Source: Enoplolaimus lenunculus
Lineage: Eukaryota; Nematoda; Enoplea; Enoplida; Thoracostomopsidae
Reading direction: 5' to 3'
Assembly (NCBI GenBank): GCA_030248215.1
Contig: JASANG010003532.1
Coordinates: 62,001 to 126,000 of the forward strand
Length of the DNA: 64,000 nt
The notes beneath the pieces were generated by a model. It searched no databases and was not told where the DNA came from. It worked only from the letters and a program-made list of their open reading frames with translations. Both the position numbers and the translations under genes were made by a program. Shown here piece after piece: positions 37,150 through 47,470 of the stretch (positions are counted from its first letter, which is position 1; each line of letters begins with the position of its first letter).

Positions 37150-38121
37150 TACGTAGTGACCCGAATATAAGAGGGGGTAGTAATGGAGCATCCACGTTAT
37201 AACGCTCGCGAAAAAGTAAAAAATTGTCCTGTCCCTCCGAGGATCAACGTTGTGTGAACAGAGTGGGCTAAGACAGTAGGTCTTACGCGAATAACTTATC
37301 CTTACAGAGTACCGACAATAAACATAGCCAGTTTGGAAGCTTACATTTGTCTTAACCTTACGGCAATAACATGTTTTTGTCCCTATGCCATATGCACAGT
37401 GTACAAATTTACTGAGTCCCTCCGAAGGGACTATTTAAACAAAACTGTGTGCGTGTATATACGCAAACTTCACAACTGCACATACCTTAAAATGTCAAAA
37501 TGTCCATACAGCCCAAAAAACGCCATGTGTTTTGTCCGAGTCCCTTACGACAGACTGCGGACAAACACCACTATCTAAGCACACCATCATTTATGTCCAG
37601 ACACTATAGCTACAATTGTAAAACGTACTCTCTTTGTAGGGGTAAACTGGACATTTTATTGCATCTGCGCAAGCGTTATAACGTGGATGCTCCATAAGAG
37701 GCCAGGGGGTCCCCATTTTGAGTCCCAAAATAAAAGGAGTCCGTATCCATAATGAGAACTTGTAAGAGGATACAGTCCCTAAACCCTAATTAGAGTCCAT
37801 AAACGTCAATTATTCCTACTTAATTTTGTAGCGCACAAGACTTCATGGCCAAGCAAAGTTGAGTTCGAAACTTTAAAGCATCATTAGGTTTTGAAAGTAC
37901 ATTCCTAAGAACAACCTTGCATTATCGCTCAACCTTTTCACACAAGACTAATAAACGTTTATTTCAACGGATAGTTGCAATACCATATATCAGTAACAAA
38001 AGGCGGCTGAGGGTGGGTTAAAAGTAAATAACAGTCTGTAGCCGAATAACAGGGTGGGTGGGTGCCCTCTGGAGAGGCCAAATAAAAATCAGTCCCTCAA
38101 CTCTTATTCGGGTCACTACAG
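37150..38121. mobile_element. GACCCGAATAAGAGG-family MITE, interrupted by a nested element
   Basis: Left end GTAGTGACCCGAATATAAGAGG, right end CTCTTATTCGGGTCACTACAG, inverted repeats of about 20 bp. A 511-bp second element (37184-37694) is inserted near the left end. Without it the element would be about 460 bp. The end after the last G is TA, consistent with a TA target, as at 42691-43110. Confidence 0.75.
37184..37694. mobile_element. 511-bp TIR element nested in another MITE
   Basis: Starts TGGAGCATCCACGTTATAAC and ends with its reverse complement; the terminal repeats are 27 bp with one mismatch. Flanked by TAA on both sides (37181-37183, 37695-37697), so the target duplication is TAA or TA. 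No transposase ORF. It interrupts the GACCCGAATAAGAGG element, so it is the younger of the two. Confidence 0.85.
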
Positions 38122-38749
38122 TATTGCAAACGATCCTACCCTGGTTGGCAAGAGATCATGTTTTGAAATTTAAGGTAACAGTAACTGCCGGCCGAATTGG
38201 TTTCGAAAATAGTCGCATTTGAGTGGGTAGGTAGGCGCCTAGGCAGTTAATTTTAGGCAATTGTTGTTTTAGGCAATTGACGCGCTTAGACCGTTGCGGT
38301 CTTGAACAGATGTCGTTTGGGATATCGTGCTGACATCAGAACGCTAACGAAAACAAGAAAACAACATTAATACATAAATTTGTTCGAAACAATATTTGTC
38401 CAATTTTTTACTATTTGCAAGAAATTCAAATGATATATAGTGATTTTTTTGGCATTTGGTTCCTTATACTGTTTATTACTGTAGCATGTGTTGCTGTTTT
38501 TTAGTTTTATTTTTCGAATACGCACTACATTAATTTATTTGCCGGGTCTGCATTTCAGGGTTTCAACGCAACCTAAATTTTTATTTTGGCTCAAATTTTA
38601 GGTATATACCGTCAATGAAATTTATTCATAAAGTTGTATGCGCGCGTTGATGAGTTTCTTTGAAACGTTAATAGAGTAATGCTAAGAGCTTTAACAGGTA
38701 GTCGCCGTAATTTCTTTAAACAAAACTTTAACCCCTTCACTCATAGAGT

Positions 38750-38890
38750 ATTGTATATGCGCAGTGCAAAATCTCCACAAGACGTGAGAGCCTACTCAGG
38801 CTCGAGAATCAAGCTCCTATAGCTTAGTGGTCATCGTAAACGCCTCCCACCCGTGAGACTGGGGATCGAATCTTACCTTGGAATTACATC
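38750..38890 (+). repeat. tRNA-derived SINE-like repeat, second family
   Basis: Contains CTCCACAAGACGTGAGAGCC, then a tRNA-like core with box A (TAGCTTAGTGGTCATCG) and box B-like GGGGATCGAATC. The leader (ACAAGACGTGAGAG) recurs at about 45855, with GAGTGGTGATGGTGAACGCC at 46023, and at 53325 with GAGTGGTGATGGTAAACGG at 53374. No working tRNA stem is formed. Confidence 0.6.
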
Positions 38891-39174
38891 TCATATGAAA
38901 TTGAAAATATTCATTTGAGAAAGGGTTAAGAACAATAATTTTTGATTTCGCTATGCAGATGAATATTAAAAATCAAAAATTTAGGCTCCGTCTGTCCTTA
39001 CATGCAGATGTCTTTTGTGGGTTGGAATCAGTGGAAGGGAGGGCTTCCAAAAATGACAAGAGTTACTTTTTTTAGTTTGCTCACAAAAACGACCACTAGT
39101 TCAGTTGTCTCTAACAACATATGTTTTTTCTATAAAACAGCGAATTTATTGTTATGTGAAGTAAAAAACAGTAA

Positions 39175-42100
39175 ATGTCGACGCTAGCGTCTCTTATCGC
39201 ATCACTGTTCCTGTGCAGTGGATCCACGTTGGTTGCGTTTGCGAGACCTGGAAGTAATACATCCGCCGGAACCAGCGGAAATATAGAGCCATGGTTTGAA
39301 GCATCGTGGTCTGATGATCAGTGTGACAAGTTTGCTAAGAAACTTGAAGGTAAAACGCGAAGCACAGCATCTGAGCTAGTTTTCCTTCTATTCGCCCGCT
39401 AAAGGCAGATCAATGTCTCCGTTATTGACTATAACCGATCTAATGAAAAATCCAAAATTTTTCGCCAATTCGCCGCCGACGTATACGTACTGAAATACAC
39501 CTCAGCGTTTGAGCGGATTTATAGAACAGGGCCGTTAAGCCTAAAGCCTAAGCCCAAGCCTTAGCGGATAAACTAAACCTAATGCTGCAAAAAATGACTC
39601 AAATAGGCTCTCTCCGAAATAGGCTCCCCGGAACTACACAAACTGAGTCAAATTCGACTCCACCAGAGTCAAATTCGACTCACTTAACCTATTTCGGAGG
39701 GAGTTAATTTGACTCACTGTTTTTGCAGTGAAAGGTTAAGCTTACTCTATTGCAGCTGCGCAGAAAAACGTTCCGCTCTTGATCTTTACTCTGCTGCAGT
39801 TTGAAACCTGTTGCGAAGGTCGATTGAAAAACCAGCAAATATATGCACGCATCAATTGTACTGGCAAAAAACAAAACATTTTTGAAACTATAGTACTACA
39901 ATAATATCCGTTTTCCCTTTCTGTTTCCGTAATATTTTGAACGCTATTCGTTTTCGTTTTCGTTATTTTTACTATCCACATCCCTGGCAACAACCCAATT
40001 TCAGGCAGTGCGGCAATTTTTACCTGTGTTTGTTATATAAACTGTATTCAACGCATAAAATTTCTTAATTTCAGAAAACGTACTACTAGCACACAAGCCT
40101 GATGTGTATCAAAAAGATTTGCTGGAATACTGCGCAATAAAGAGCATTCAAAAGCATTCTTGGCTTGAAATGACAGCGAATGACCCTGAACTGAAAGGTA
40201 AAGTCCTTCCAACGGCTAACAAACGATATTTATTGAACGGATACAATACATACGGTATCACGACAATTCGTCGTTCGACAGCTTGTCATATGACAACATA
40301 TAACCCGAAATTTCATCGACTCGACAATTCGTTGCCCCGTCATTAATATGCTTAGCCTTAGAATTACGTTAGATATTATGCTTATATTTGCTCATAGGCT
40401 TGGGACAGTGTGGGCGACAAGTATTCGGGCCCACAAATTGTCATAGATTCAATACTTTATACCATTGATAAGTGGGCCAATGTATAGAGCAGGGCCGTAC
40501 ATTAGTATAATCATATTCGTAAGCCTTAGCCTAAGCCTAAACTTAAGTCTAAGCGTAAGAATGAGCTTAATAAAGTCAAACAAAGCCTAAGTTTATTGAA
40601 GCATAAACAAAAAATTGTCTAACGCTAAAGCTTGTTCAGCTCCTGACATGGTCTGATTAAGTATATACATCAGACCTTTGTGTATATACTAAACTGCACA
40701 TGCTTTGAATGTTTAGATAAGGATATTGATTACGACTTGAAAGTTGATTGGTTATTTCAAAGTGGACTCACAGGAGGCTCTGGAGACTTGTTTGAAATGA
40801 ACAATATGATTGATTCAGTGAGCCCATTGGTTAAACCGCCGAATGCCAGCGTTTCAGTAATCGTCAAAGCGTTGACCCTACACGATTTCACAACGGTGAG
40901 CAAATGCTTAAAAGACAAATGCTATTCTACAGTGTACAGCCGAAGGCCTGTCTTCAGGTTCGGTCCAACTATGGTAGAAATTTGCCAAATCTTCCGACAG
41001 TTTGGGTAGTGATATTCTTCGTTCTCAGTTTAGTTTATTGCTAACTTTCTATCAATTTGGAAACCTTAAACTATCGAAATTTTAAAACCACTTTTTTCAA
41101 CACTATACAGTATACAAGTTATTGTTAAAGTAATAGCGAAATTAACATATTTACTACCAAAATTTGGGCCGCGACAAGATTTGTTTACCTCTGGCATCGG
41201 CGTTGTAACCTCTCGTTCTGGTTGTGCCGTATGTACTTCCCTAATATCTGTGTGATGGTACTAGGAACCTAAATCATCTCTTTGTATATATTTATGTCTG
41301 ATTGTTTTGGTTTTGTTTAACAAGAATTCTTCCTGACGTTTTATACATACATACATACATACATACATACATACATACACACATATATATAAAATATATA
41401 TATATATTGTTTATAGATATAATTTTAGGATGCATATGATAACGTGTATGCAGAGATCTCAATGGAACTGGTAAGATAGTTGCAATTGCATACTCTAAAC
41501 TTTATAATTAATATTGAAAAACTAAAAAAATTTAGTCGCTGCTATTATTCCTACTATAGGAAACCAATGGTAGTGACAAAAGCGAACTGTTCTTTACAAT
41601 ATATTTGAGTAGTGACTACAGCTGCAAAAAATGGGAGTCAAATTGACTCTCCGAAATAGGCTTTTCTGGACTACAAAAATTGAGTCAAATTCGACTCCAC
41701 CAGAGTTAAATTCGATTCATCTGAGCGCGCATGCTCGAATGTATTTTTCACTGGATATCTGAAATATTCCAACATGTACGAGTCTCCAACGCAAACGATA
41801 TTTTATAAAATCATTCGCTTTTACAGCCATATATAAAAGCTAGATTTTAAACAGTGTAAATTTCAGTGTGTTGTTTTTAACTCAGAATGAGTTGAATCCA
41901 CTCGAAGCGTGAGCTCTGAATGGGTCCTTCAGAACTAAATTCTTAATTGTTTGAACTCATTCTGAGTTAATTAATCAACTACTGTATTGACCCGAATAAG
42001 ATGGGGGACCGATATCTATTTGGCTTCTTCAGAGGGTACCCGCTTGTTATTCGGTAACGGACTGTTATTTTCAACCAATTCTGCAGCACCCTTCGTTACT

Positions 42101-45100
42101 TCGAAACTTTAAAGCGTATTTAAGTTGTGACATACATTCATAAGTATAACGTTGCACTACCGCTCAAGCTATTGACACAAGACAAATAAACGTTGAATTC
42201 AATGGACAGTTGTAATACCGGATATATATCAGTAACGAAGGGTGTCGTATAGGGCGAGTTAAAAATAAATAACAGTCCGTAACCGAATAACAGGGGGGAC
42301 CCTCTGGAGAAGCCAACTAAATATCAGTCCCCACCTCTTATTTGGGTTACTATACAGTAAACATTTCGAAAAAAGGTTAAATTATAATTTGTAATTTACA
42401 AAAACATTTCAGGAATGGACAGACAATCGGCTGACTGGTGTTCCAGCTTCAATTTCGGATCGACTCGACAAGCCGTTGAAAATTTATTTTTCGGACAGCA
42501 TTGTGTGGCATCCACAATTTTCGTTCAGCGACGGGTCATTTGCTTTTACCAGGTAAATTCAAATTCGCCAACTGCAGCCAACAAAGGTCATATATGATTG
42601 CAAAGAACCAAAAATTCAGTCTGATGGCGGCTGAAGCGGGCGATGAACATACCAAGAACACCTGTAAAAATTGATCTGACAGTAATCATACTGTAGTGAC
42701 CCGAATAAGAGGGAGGTCTGATATTTATTTGGCGTCTCCAGAGGGTACCCCCCTTGTTAATCGGTTACGGACTGTTTCTTTTTAACCCACGCTCCGCCAC
42801 CTTTCGTTACTGATATATATCCGGTAACTGCAACTATCCGTTGAATTAAACGTTTATTTGTCTTGTATCGATAGCTTGAGCGATCATGCAAGGTTAATAT
42901 GCTTAGGAATGTACTTTCAAAATTTAAGTACGCTTTAATGATTCGAACTCAATTTTATTCGGCCCTGGAGTCATTTATGAACTACAATTACCTTCATGGA
43001 CTATAAATACAATTTAGGGACTCCATCCGCTTACGGACACATATTAGGGACACGGACTCCTATTGATTGGGACTTAAATGGAAACCCCTTTTTTATTCGG
43101 GTGACTACAGTAGGTACATGTTAATAGCTGAAATAGACTATACGCAGAAAATTGGTAACCTATTAAGTGACAAATATTGTAAAACTTGACCAGCCTCAAA
43201 CCTGAAATGCTTACTGAAACATGTAACGGTCTTTAAAAAACTGTTTCAAAAAATTGTGATATTCTCATAATACAGACATATTGAATTTTTCAGAAGCCTC
43301 TATTCTTTGATCTACATTTCACGTTTGTGACTATATTTGTGAAAAATTAAAGTCTTTTCTGGTTCCGCGTGCGGTACGCGTAGTAAAAAGCACAATAATG
43401 TACATTCCCCCCACGTTAACGCTTTGGTTTAGGAAAAGCTTACCTATTGCCAAAGACTATGCTTGTGCGTTTCCCTAAGACTCTGCTTGAGCTGGGCATT
43501 TGCCTGAGCCTCTGTTTGAGCGTGTGCCCAATCTCTGCTTGGGCGTTTGCCTAAGTTTCTGCTAGGGCCTTTTTTCTAAGTCTTTACTCGGGCGTTTGCC
43601 TCTCTGCTTGAGCGTTTGCCTAAGCCTCTGCTTGAGCGTCTGCCTAAGCATCTGCTTGGGCGTTAGCCTACGCATCTGCTTGGATGTTTTCCTAAGCCTC
43701 TGCATGAGCGTTTGCCTAAGCGTTTGCCGTGTGGAAAACTATACAAGAGCCAAAAAATATTTTTAGGACGGCTCCATCACCAACAAACAAATTCAAGGCA
43801 GGGCACACTTCTACATTAACTGATCGCGTGTTGGCAATAATGGAACGAAAGGCGGGCGGATATTTTGAATATACGATTTCAACGGAAATGGTCGATTGGA
43901 TTAACGACGGCGCCGGAAACGAAAAAATTACGTGGAAATTTGAAATTATCCCTGCGGATCCGGACACTCATATTGCAATAACGATCGGCGGCTGGAACGC
44001 GTCTAATGTTAGTTCAAAAGGCTTTGGAACATAGTAGATACAAATATGCTATCTTAGGCGCAGATTTATTTTGGGAAAGTGAAGACTTAGAGGTTTTTTG
44101 TTTGCTAATATCACCCATGTATAGCTGAGAAACGCGTCGTTTTTCTGCAGGATTGCAATAGAGTAAAGCTTAAAAGTTTTAACAATTTTTAGTATTGCCT
44201 CAGACCTAGAATTCGTTTTGTTACGCCTTTATGCTTATACACAGAGGCTTAGGCTTAAGCTTAGGCTTAGAAATATGCTTATTGTTACTGTCCTTGTACA
44301 TGGGCTGCTATTATATATCATATAGCTTGGAACACGCTTATTGAAATTTAACGAATATGCGTCAAGTTCACATCGTTTATGTATTAGTTTATGCGAATGA
44401 ATTAAAGATACAGGGACGGCTACGTATTATAGACCTAGAAATAGCTGGTTTTTTACTTCCCAAAAAAGCCATATTCAAGAGCTTTTTTAGAACGAAATAT
44501 TTTTGGATAATGTTCGCATGTTGAGATTGACAAAATTCTAAGATGGCTCAACTTTTAACTTAACTTAGTTCACTTACGCTTGTTAAGTACCATTGAAGCG
44601 TGTTGTAGCGAGCACTTGCAGCTGCATATTGCACTTGGATATTATTCGTACAAAGAAATTGTAGCTGCAGCTTGCATTTCGAATTCTCACTGCTAAAACT
44701 GCCATGTACAAGTTTCAGCTGCAAGTTTTAGATAAATAGACTTGCACTGGCAAATTACAGCTGCGAGTTCTCGCTGCAACAATTACATTTCAGCGTCAAC
44801 GGCTAACATTGAACAGTACCCAACGTAGATTCACTAAACACTGGCAACTAGCGGACTCATCAATTTCGACTACCTCAAAACCACTACACGGCAAAGCGCT
44901 ATTTCGATCTTCTAACCCACACATTGAGCTGAATCAACTCGCTGTTGATTTTTCAATGACCCGACCAATTATGGTGCATCCTGGAGTGAGTTCGAGTTCA
45001 GATTTGTTGCCCATCTTTGTCGCCACTGCCCTCGGGTTACTCACACCATTGCTCGGAGCGTTCAAGTTGCAATGCGCAGTCAAAGTTGTTAGCGTTTTGG

Positions 45101-46450
45101 CGTTGTTTTTGACGTATTTTCATCTCGAGTCGCGAAACGATATTTTTGGAGCTGAGGCAACTGTTGGAATCGGTAGCGGTGGCAGACGATCACTTCAATT
45201 GCATCAGCAGCTTACATTGAAATATTGTGAGTTCATTTTGACCATACAATGTTTTTGGTTTTATTTAGCTCACTGGCGGTTCCAGAAATTTCCGCCAGAA
45301 GAAGCTACGCGAGATATAGTGGTTTTCCAAACTCACGAGCGTAAATGACAAACGTAATTATGGTGCTAAAGTGACCCCCGACACTCTTGGATCCGTCCAG
45401 TGATTCAGTTTAATGTAAATTTTTGCTACTGTCAATATTACCCTTTCATGCATAATGTTATGCTGTGAATTTCATGAATCTACGACAATTCGTCGCCCCG
45501 ACAACTCGACGACCGTCAACTCGTAACGGATACATCATGGAACCCGACAAATTTGCGCACAACATCTGGTCGACCCGGTATCTTTTCTTTCCGACACGCG
45601 GTCGTCTCGACCCACCTAAGTATAAGCCGGGAGACAAAATATCCGTGTGTGGTACTGGACGACAAGTTGTCATAAGGTCGTCAAACCAACGGGTTATACT
45701 AGTTTTTGGTTGATGAGTTGTCGGACGAAAAATAGTCACTGACAAGAGTTTCCAGCATAAAAGTATATGATCTGACTGAGTACTTAAGCACAAGTAGTGT
45801 GCACAATAAAGTAGAGAATGAGTATATACTTAAGCGTGTTACATTTGCAGTGGAAAACTTCCACAAGACGTGAGAGCTCCTTAGAGCTCCGGCGTCAAGA
45901 TATTATGGTTCATTTCCCCTTCCCCACAGGTTTAGGCTTAGGCAAAATCTTTAGGTCGCGCAAGGCGCACTGATCTTAAATGTGAATGAAAGTGTACAGG
46001 AATCGATCTTATATAGGTAGTCGAGTGGTGATGGTGAACGCCTATCTAACTCAAACGAAACTCTCAGGTTTCTGAAAAAATAGAAAATCTTCATGTTTTA
46101 CAAAGCGTTATAAACAAATGAAGTATTTTGTTCACATTTTAGTACCTCTTTGTCAATTTTCGCTTCTCGTTGCACTATTCGCTTTGATCGTTGCCCTAAT
46201 TCTATACGCCTGGTCTCGTTCTACGTCACGAATTCCGCCACATCACACGCTGCGTATTATCGCCGTTTGGGTACAAACCGGCTGCTGTGGCCGATTGATT
46301 CCCACAGCGGCATCGACACAAATTGCCGAAAAACCAGACGACGACGCGTCGAAGCAATGGTCTCAAGTCTACGACTGTTTTAACTATTGCCAGTTTGTTT
46401 TGTTTGTTGTGACTTATATTTTTGGAGCTATAATACTAGCTGCTTCATAG
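39175..46450 (+). CDS. Pentameric ligand-gated ion channel subunit, nicotinic-like, lacking the Cys-loop cysteines
   Basis: Exons: 39175-39349, 40075-40197, 40717-40895, 41429-41470, 42413-42552, 43767-44007, 44794-45226, 46143-46450. Phases agree and give 546 residues with a TAG stop; the 44794 boundary may be off by one base. Order: signal peptide (1-23), extracellular beta-sandwich with VYAEISMELEWTDNRL (nicotinic LxxEWxDxRL), SIVWHPQF (WxPDI/V), DGSF, then the region matching the 15-residue loop, where P282, D284 and GGW (294-296) are kept but exon 6 encodes no cysteine. No vicinal cysteine pair (loop C) is present. M1 about 371-390, M2 about 392-411, M3 about 445-466 (followed by the usual PP-x-x-x-R), short intracellular loop, M4 about 517-545 (WSQVYDCFNYCQFVLFV). 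Likely a plasma-membrane channel subunit; ligand and ion selectivity unknown. M2 is unusually diverged. Introns carry MITEs, a microsatellite and a minisatellite. Confidence 0.88.
41343..41410. repeat. (ACAT)n microsatellite running into (AT)n
   Basis: About nine ATAC units followed by acacatatatat and a further AT run. It lies in the intron before channel exon 4, whose acceptor is at 41428, so the repeat borders the splice region. A second (ACAT)n of about six units lies at 49250-49275. Confidence 0.9.
41981..42359. mobile_element. Rearranged GACCCGAATAAGAGG-family element (channel intron 4)
   Basis: Both halves carry the same end of the family in opposite directions: GACCCGAATAAGATGGGG with GAGGGTACCC and GGTAACGGACTG on the left, and CAGTCCGTAACCGAATAAC, GGGACCCTCTGGAG and ATTTGGGTTAC on the right. 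It is therefore a long inverted-repeat derivative rather than a standard copy. It ends about 53 bp before the acceptor of the exon at 42413. Confidence 0.75.
42691..43110. mobile_element. GACCCGAATAAGAGG-family MITE with TA target duplication (channel intron 5)
   Basis: Left end CTGTAGTGACCCGAATAAGA, right end TTTATTCGGGTGACTACAG; TA flanks each side (42689-42690, 43111-43112). 420 bp, non-coding. A TA target duplication fits Tc1/mariner-derived MITEs; I cannot name the parent. Orientation is opposite to the copy at 37150-38121. Confidence 0.8.
43450..43730. repeat. 24-bp minisatellite next to channel exon 6
   Basis: About ten degenerate copies of CTGCTTGAGCGTTTGCCTAAGC. It ends about 37 bp before the exon that starts at 43767 and leaves only a short run for the branch site and acceptor (ATATTTTTAG). 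The unit length is a multiple of three but no long open frame results. Confidence 0.85.
44150..44310. mobile_element. AAGCTTAAGC-family short repeat (channel intron 6)
   Basis: CGTCGTTTTTCTGCAGGATTG at the left and AGAAATATGCTTATTGTTACTG at the right match the ends of the copy at 5041-5147; the centre contains CTTAGGCTTAAGCTTAGGC. Non-coding. Confidence 0.6.
45465..45725. repeat. MITE-like repeat with CGACAA(C/T)TCGTC ends (channel intron 7)
   Basis: Left edge CTACGACAATTCGTCGCCCCGACAACTCGACGACC, given here in parts: CTACGACAATTCGTCG then CCCGACAACTCGACG. Right edge GGTTGATGAGTTGTCGG. A related block with ACGACAATTCGTCGTTCGAC lies at 40260-40345. An 82-codon ORF across it is fortuitous. Confidence 0.55.
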
Positions 46451-46657
46451 GCGTGGCGCTATGCTTGTCGTGAGGTGCCGTCCTTTGTCTTCTTTCGCCG
46501 TTCGTCACCGTACTGTATCATACGTGAAAACATAAAAACTTTAAAAGCATACCGCCACCCCAAAAGGTTTAAGATCGTTCGGCCCAGTTCAGAGGCGGAA
46601 TGTTTTTTGCGGAACTACAATACATATACATTTAAACCTAGTTTACATATACATATG

Positions 46658-46953
46658 CAGGGTGCAACCGGAAGTGAAAAATACCGCAGCCGGAGGTCAA
46701 CGAAACTTGCCAGAGCCAGAGGTGAGGCGAAATTTGGTAGTAAAAATGATGGTTAATTCGCTAATTTTAGCCAATATCTGCAATGTTGTGTGGTTTTACG
46801 GCTAATTTTGTGCGAAATTTCGGAAATTCTTTCCTGGAAATTGTAAAAAAAAGTAACACGAAACGCGTTAACTAGATAAATTTTGCAAAATTATGAAAAT
46901 TTTACTACCGAATTTGCTACCGGAGCCGGAGGCAGACCTCCGGTTGTATCCTG
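46658..46953. mobile_element. MITE, CCTCCGG-rich family (copy 3)
   Basis: Begins CAGGGTGCAACCGGAAGTG, ends CCTCCGGTTGTATCCTG, 296 bp; internal GCCGGAGGTCAACGAAAC and ATGATGGTTAATTCGC match 34140-34440 in reverse. It lies about 200 bp past the channel stop codon and may be transcribed in its 3' UTR. Confidence 0.8.
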
Positions 46954-47219
46954 ACATTTAGTTAAAATGATGACAGTCGTTTTTAATGCTTCTTTGATGA
47001 ATTTCGGCAATAACAACTTTGAAAGACTGAAACTGGAAGGCATAAATAACACAAAAATACGAAAACGTTTACTATAGTTGTCACAACTTCTGCTTAAACA
47101 CGGTTGCAAAATGCACGGCATGGAATCACGAAGGGTGCAGGCCATCGGGACAGCAATATACCAAGTTTGCAAACATATGTACTCTCATTTACGCACAGCC
47201 AAATATATGTATATATATA

Positions 47220-47470
47220 ATATAACATATACTGAGAATGTGGTGTAGTCGCGAGTATTTACTTTCTCGGGGAGGGGGTGTTGCAGCAACCCTGACCCCA
47301 ATATATATATTGAAAATGCGGTGTAGTAGGTGCAGGTTTTACTTTTTTCGGAAGGGGGGTGGATTGCAGCCCTCCCTGACTTCATCTATATATACACACT
47401 GAGAATGTGGTGCAGTAGGGACAGTTTTTATTCTTTTGGGATGGGTTGCTGCCACCCTTTCCCCCACTTT
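47220..47470. repeat. Tandem repeat, three units of about 80-90 bp
   Basis: Units share (A)CTGAGAATGTGGTGTAGT, an AGTTTTTACTTTTTTCGG-type stretch, then a GTTGCAGC(A)ACCCT segment and a short AT microsatellite. Starts are near 47231, 47309 and 47399. Non-coding. Confidence 0.75.

Larger units (their letters stand above)
26197..39174. other. 13-kb gene-free, repeat-rich interval
   Basis: Between the GPAT stop codon and the start of the channel gene I find no reading frame with splice support or a recognisable product. The GPAT 3' UTR should occupy the first few hundred bases. The interval holds AAGCTTAAGC-family copies, CCGGATATCC and GAATCCGA-type repeats, one CCTCCGG-type MITE, and several copies of the GACCCGAATAAGAGG family with a nested insertion; these are listed separately. 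Stretches 26200-29500 and 34450-35400 show nothing I can name. Confidence 0.55.

Noticed and set aside
38818-38880. Possible tRNA gene (TAGCTTAGTGGTCATCG ... GGGGATCGAATC)
   Set aside because: No closed acceptor stem, and the same leader recurs elsewhere in the window; treated as a SINE-like repeat.
45465-45713. 82-codon plus-strand ORF and its 111-codon antisense partner
   Set aside because: They lie within an inverted-repeat element in a channel intron; open frames follow from its composition.
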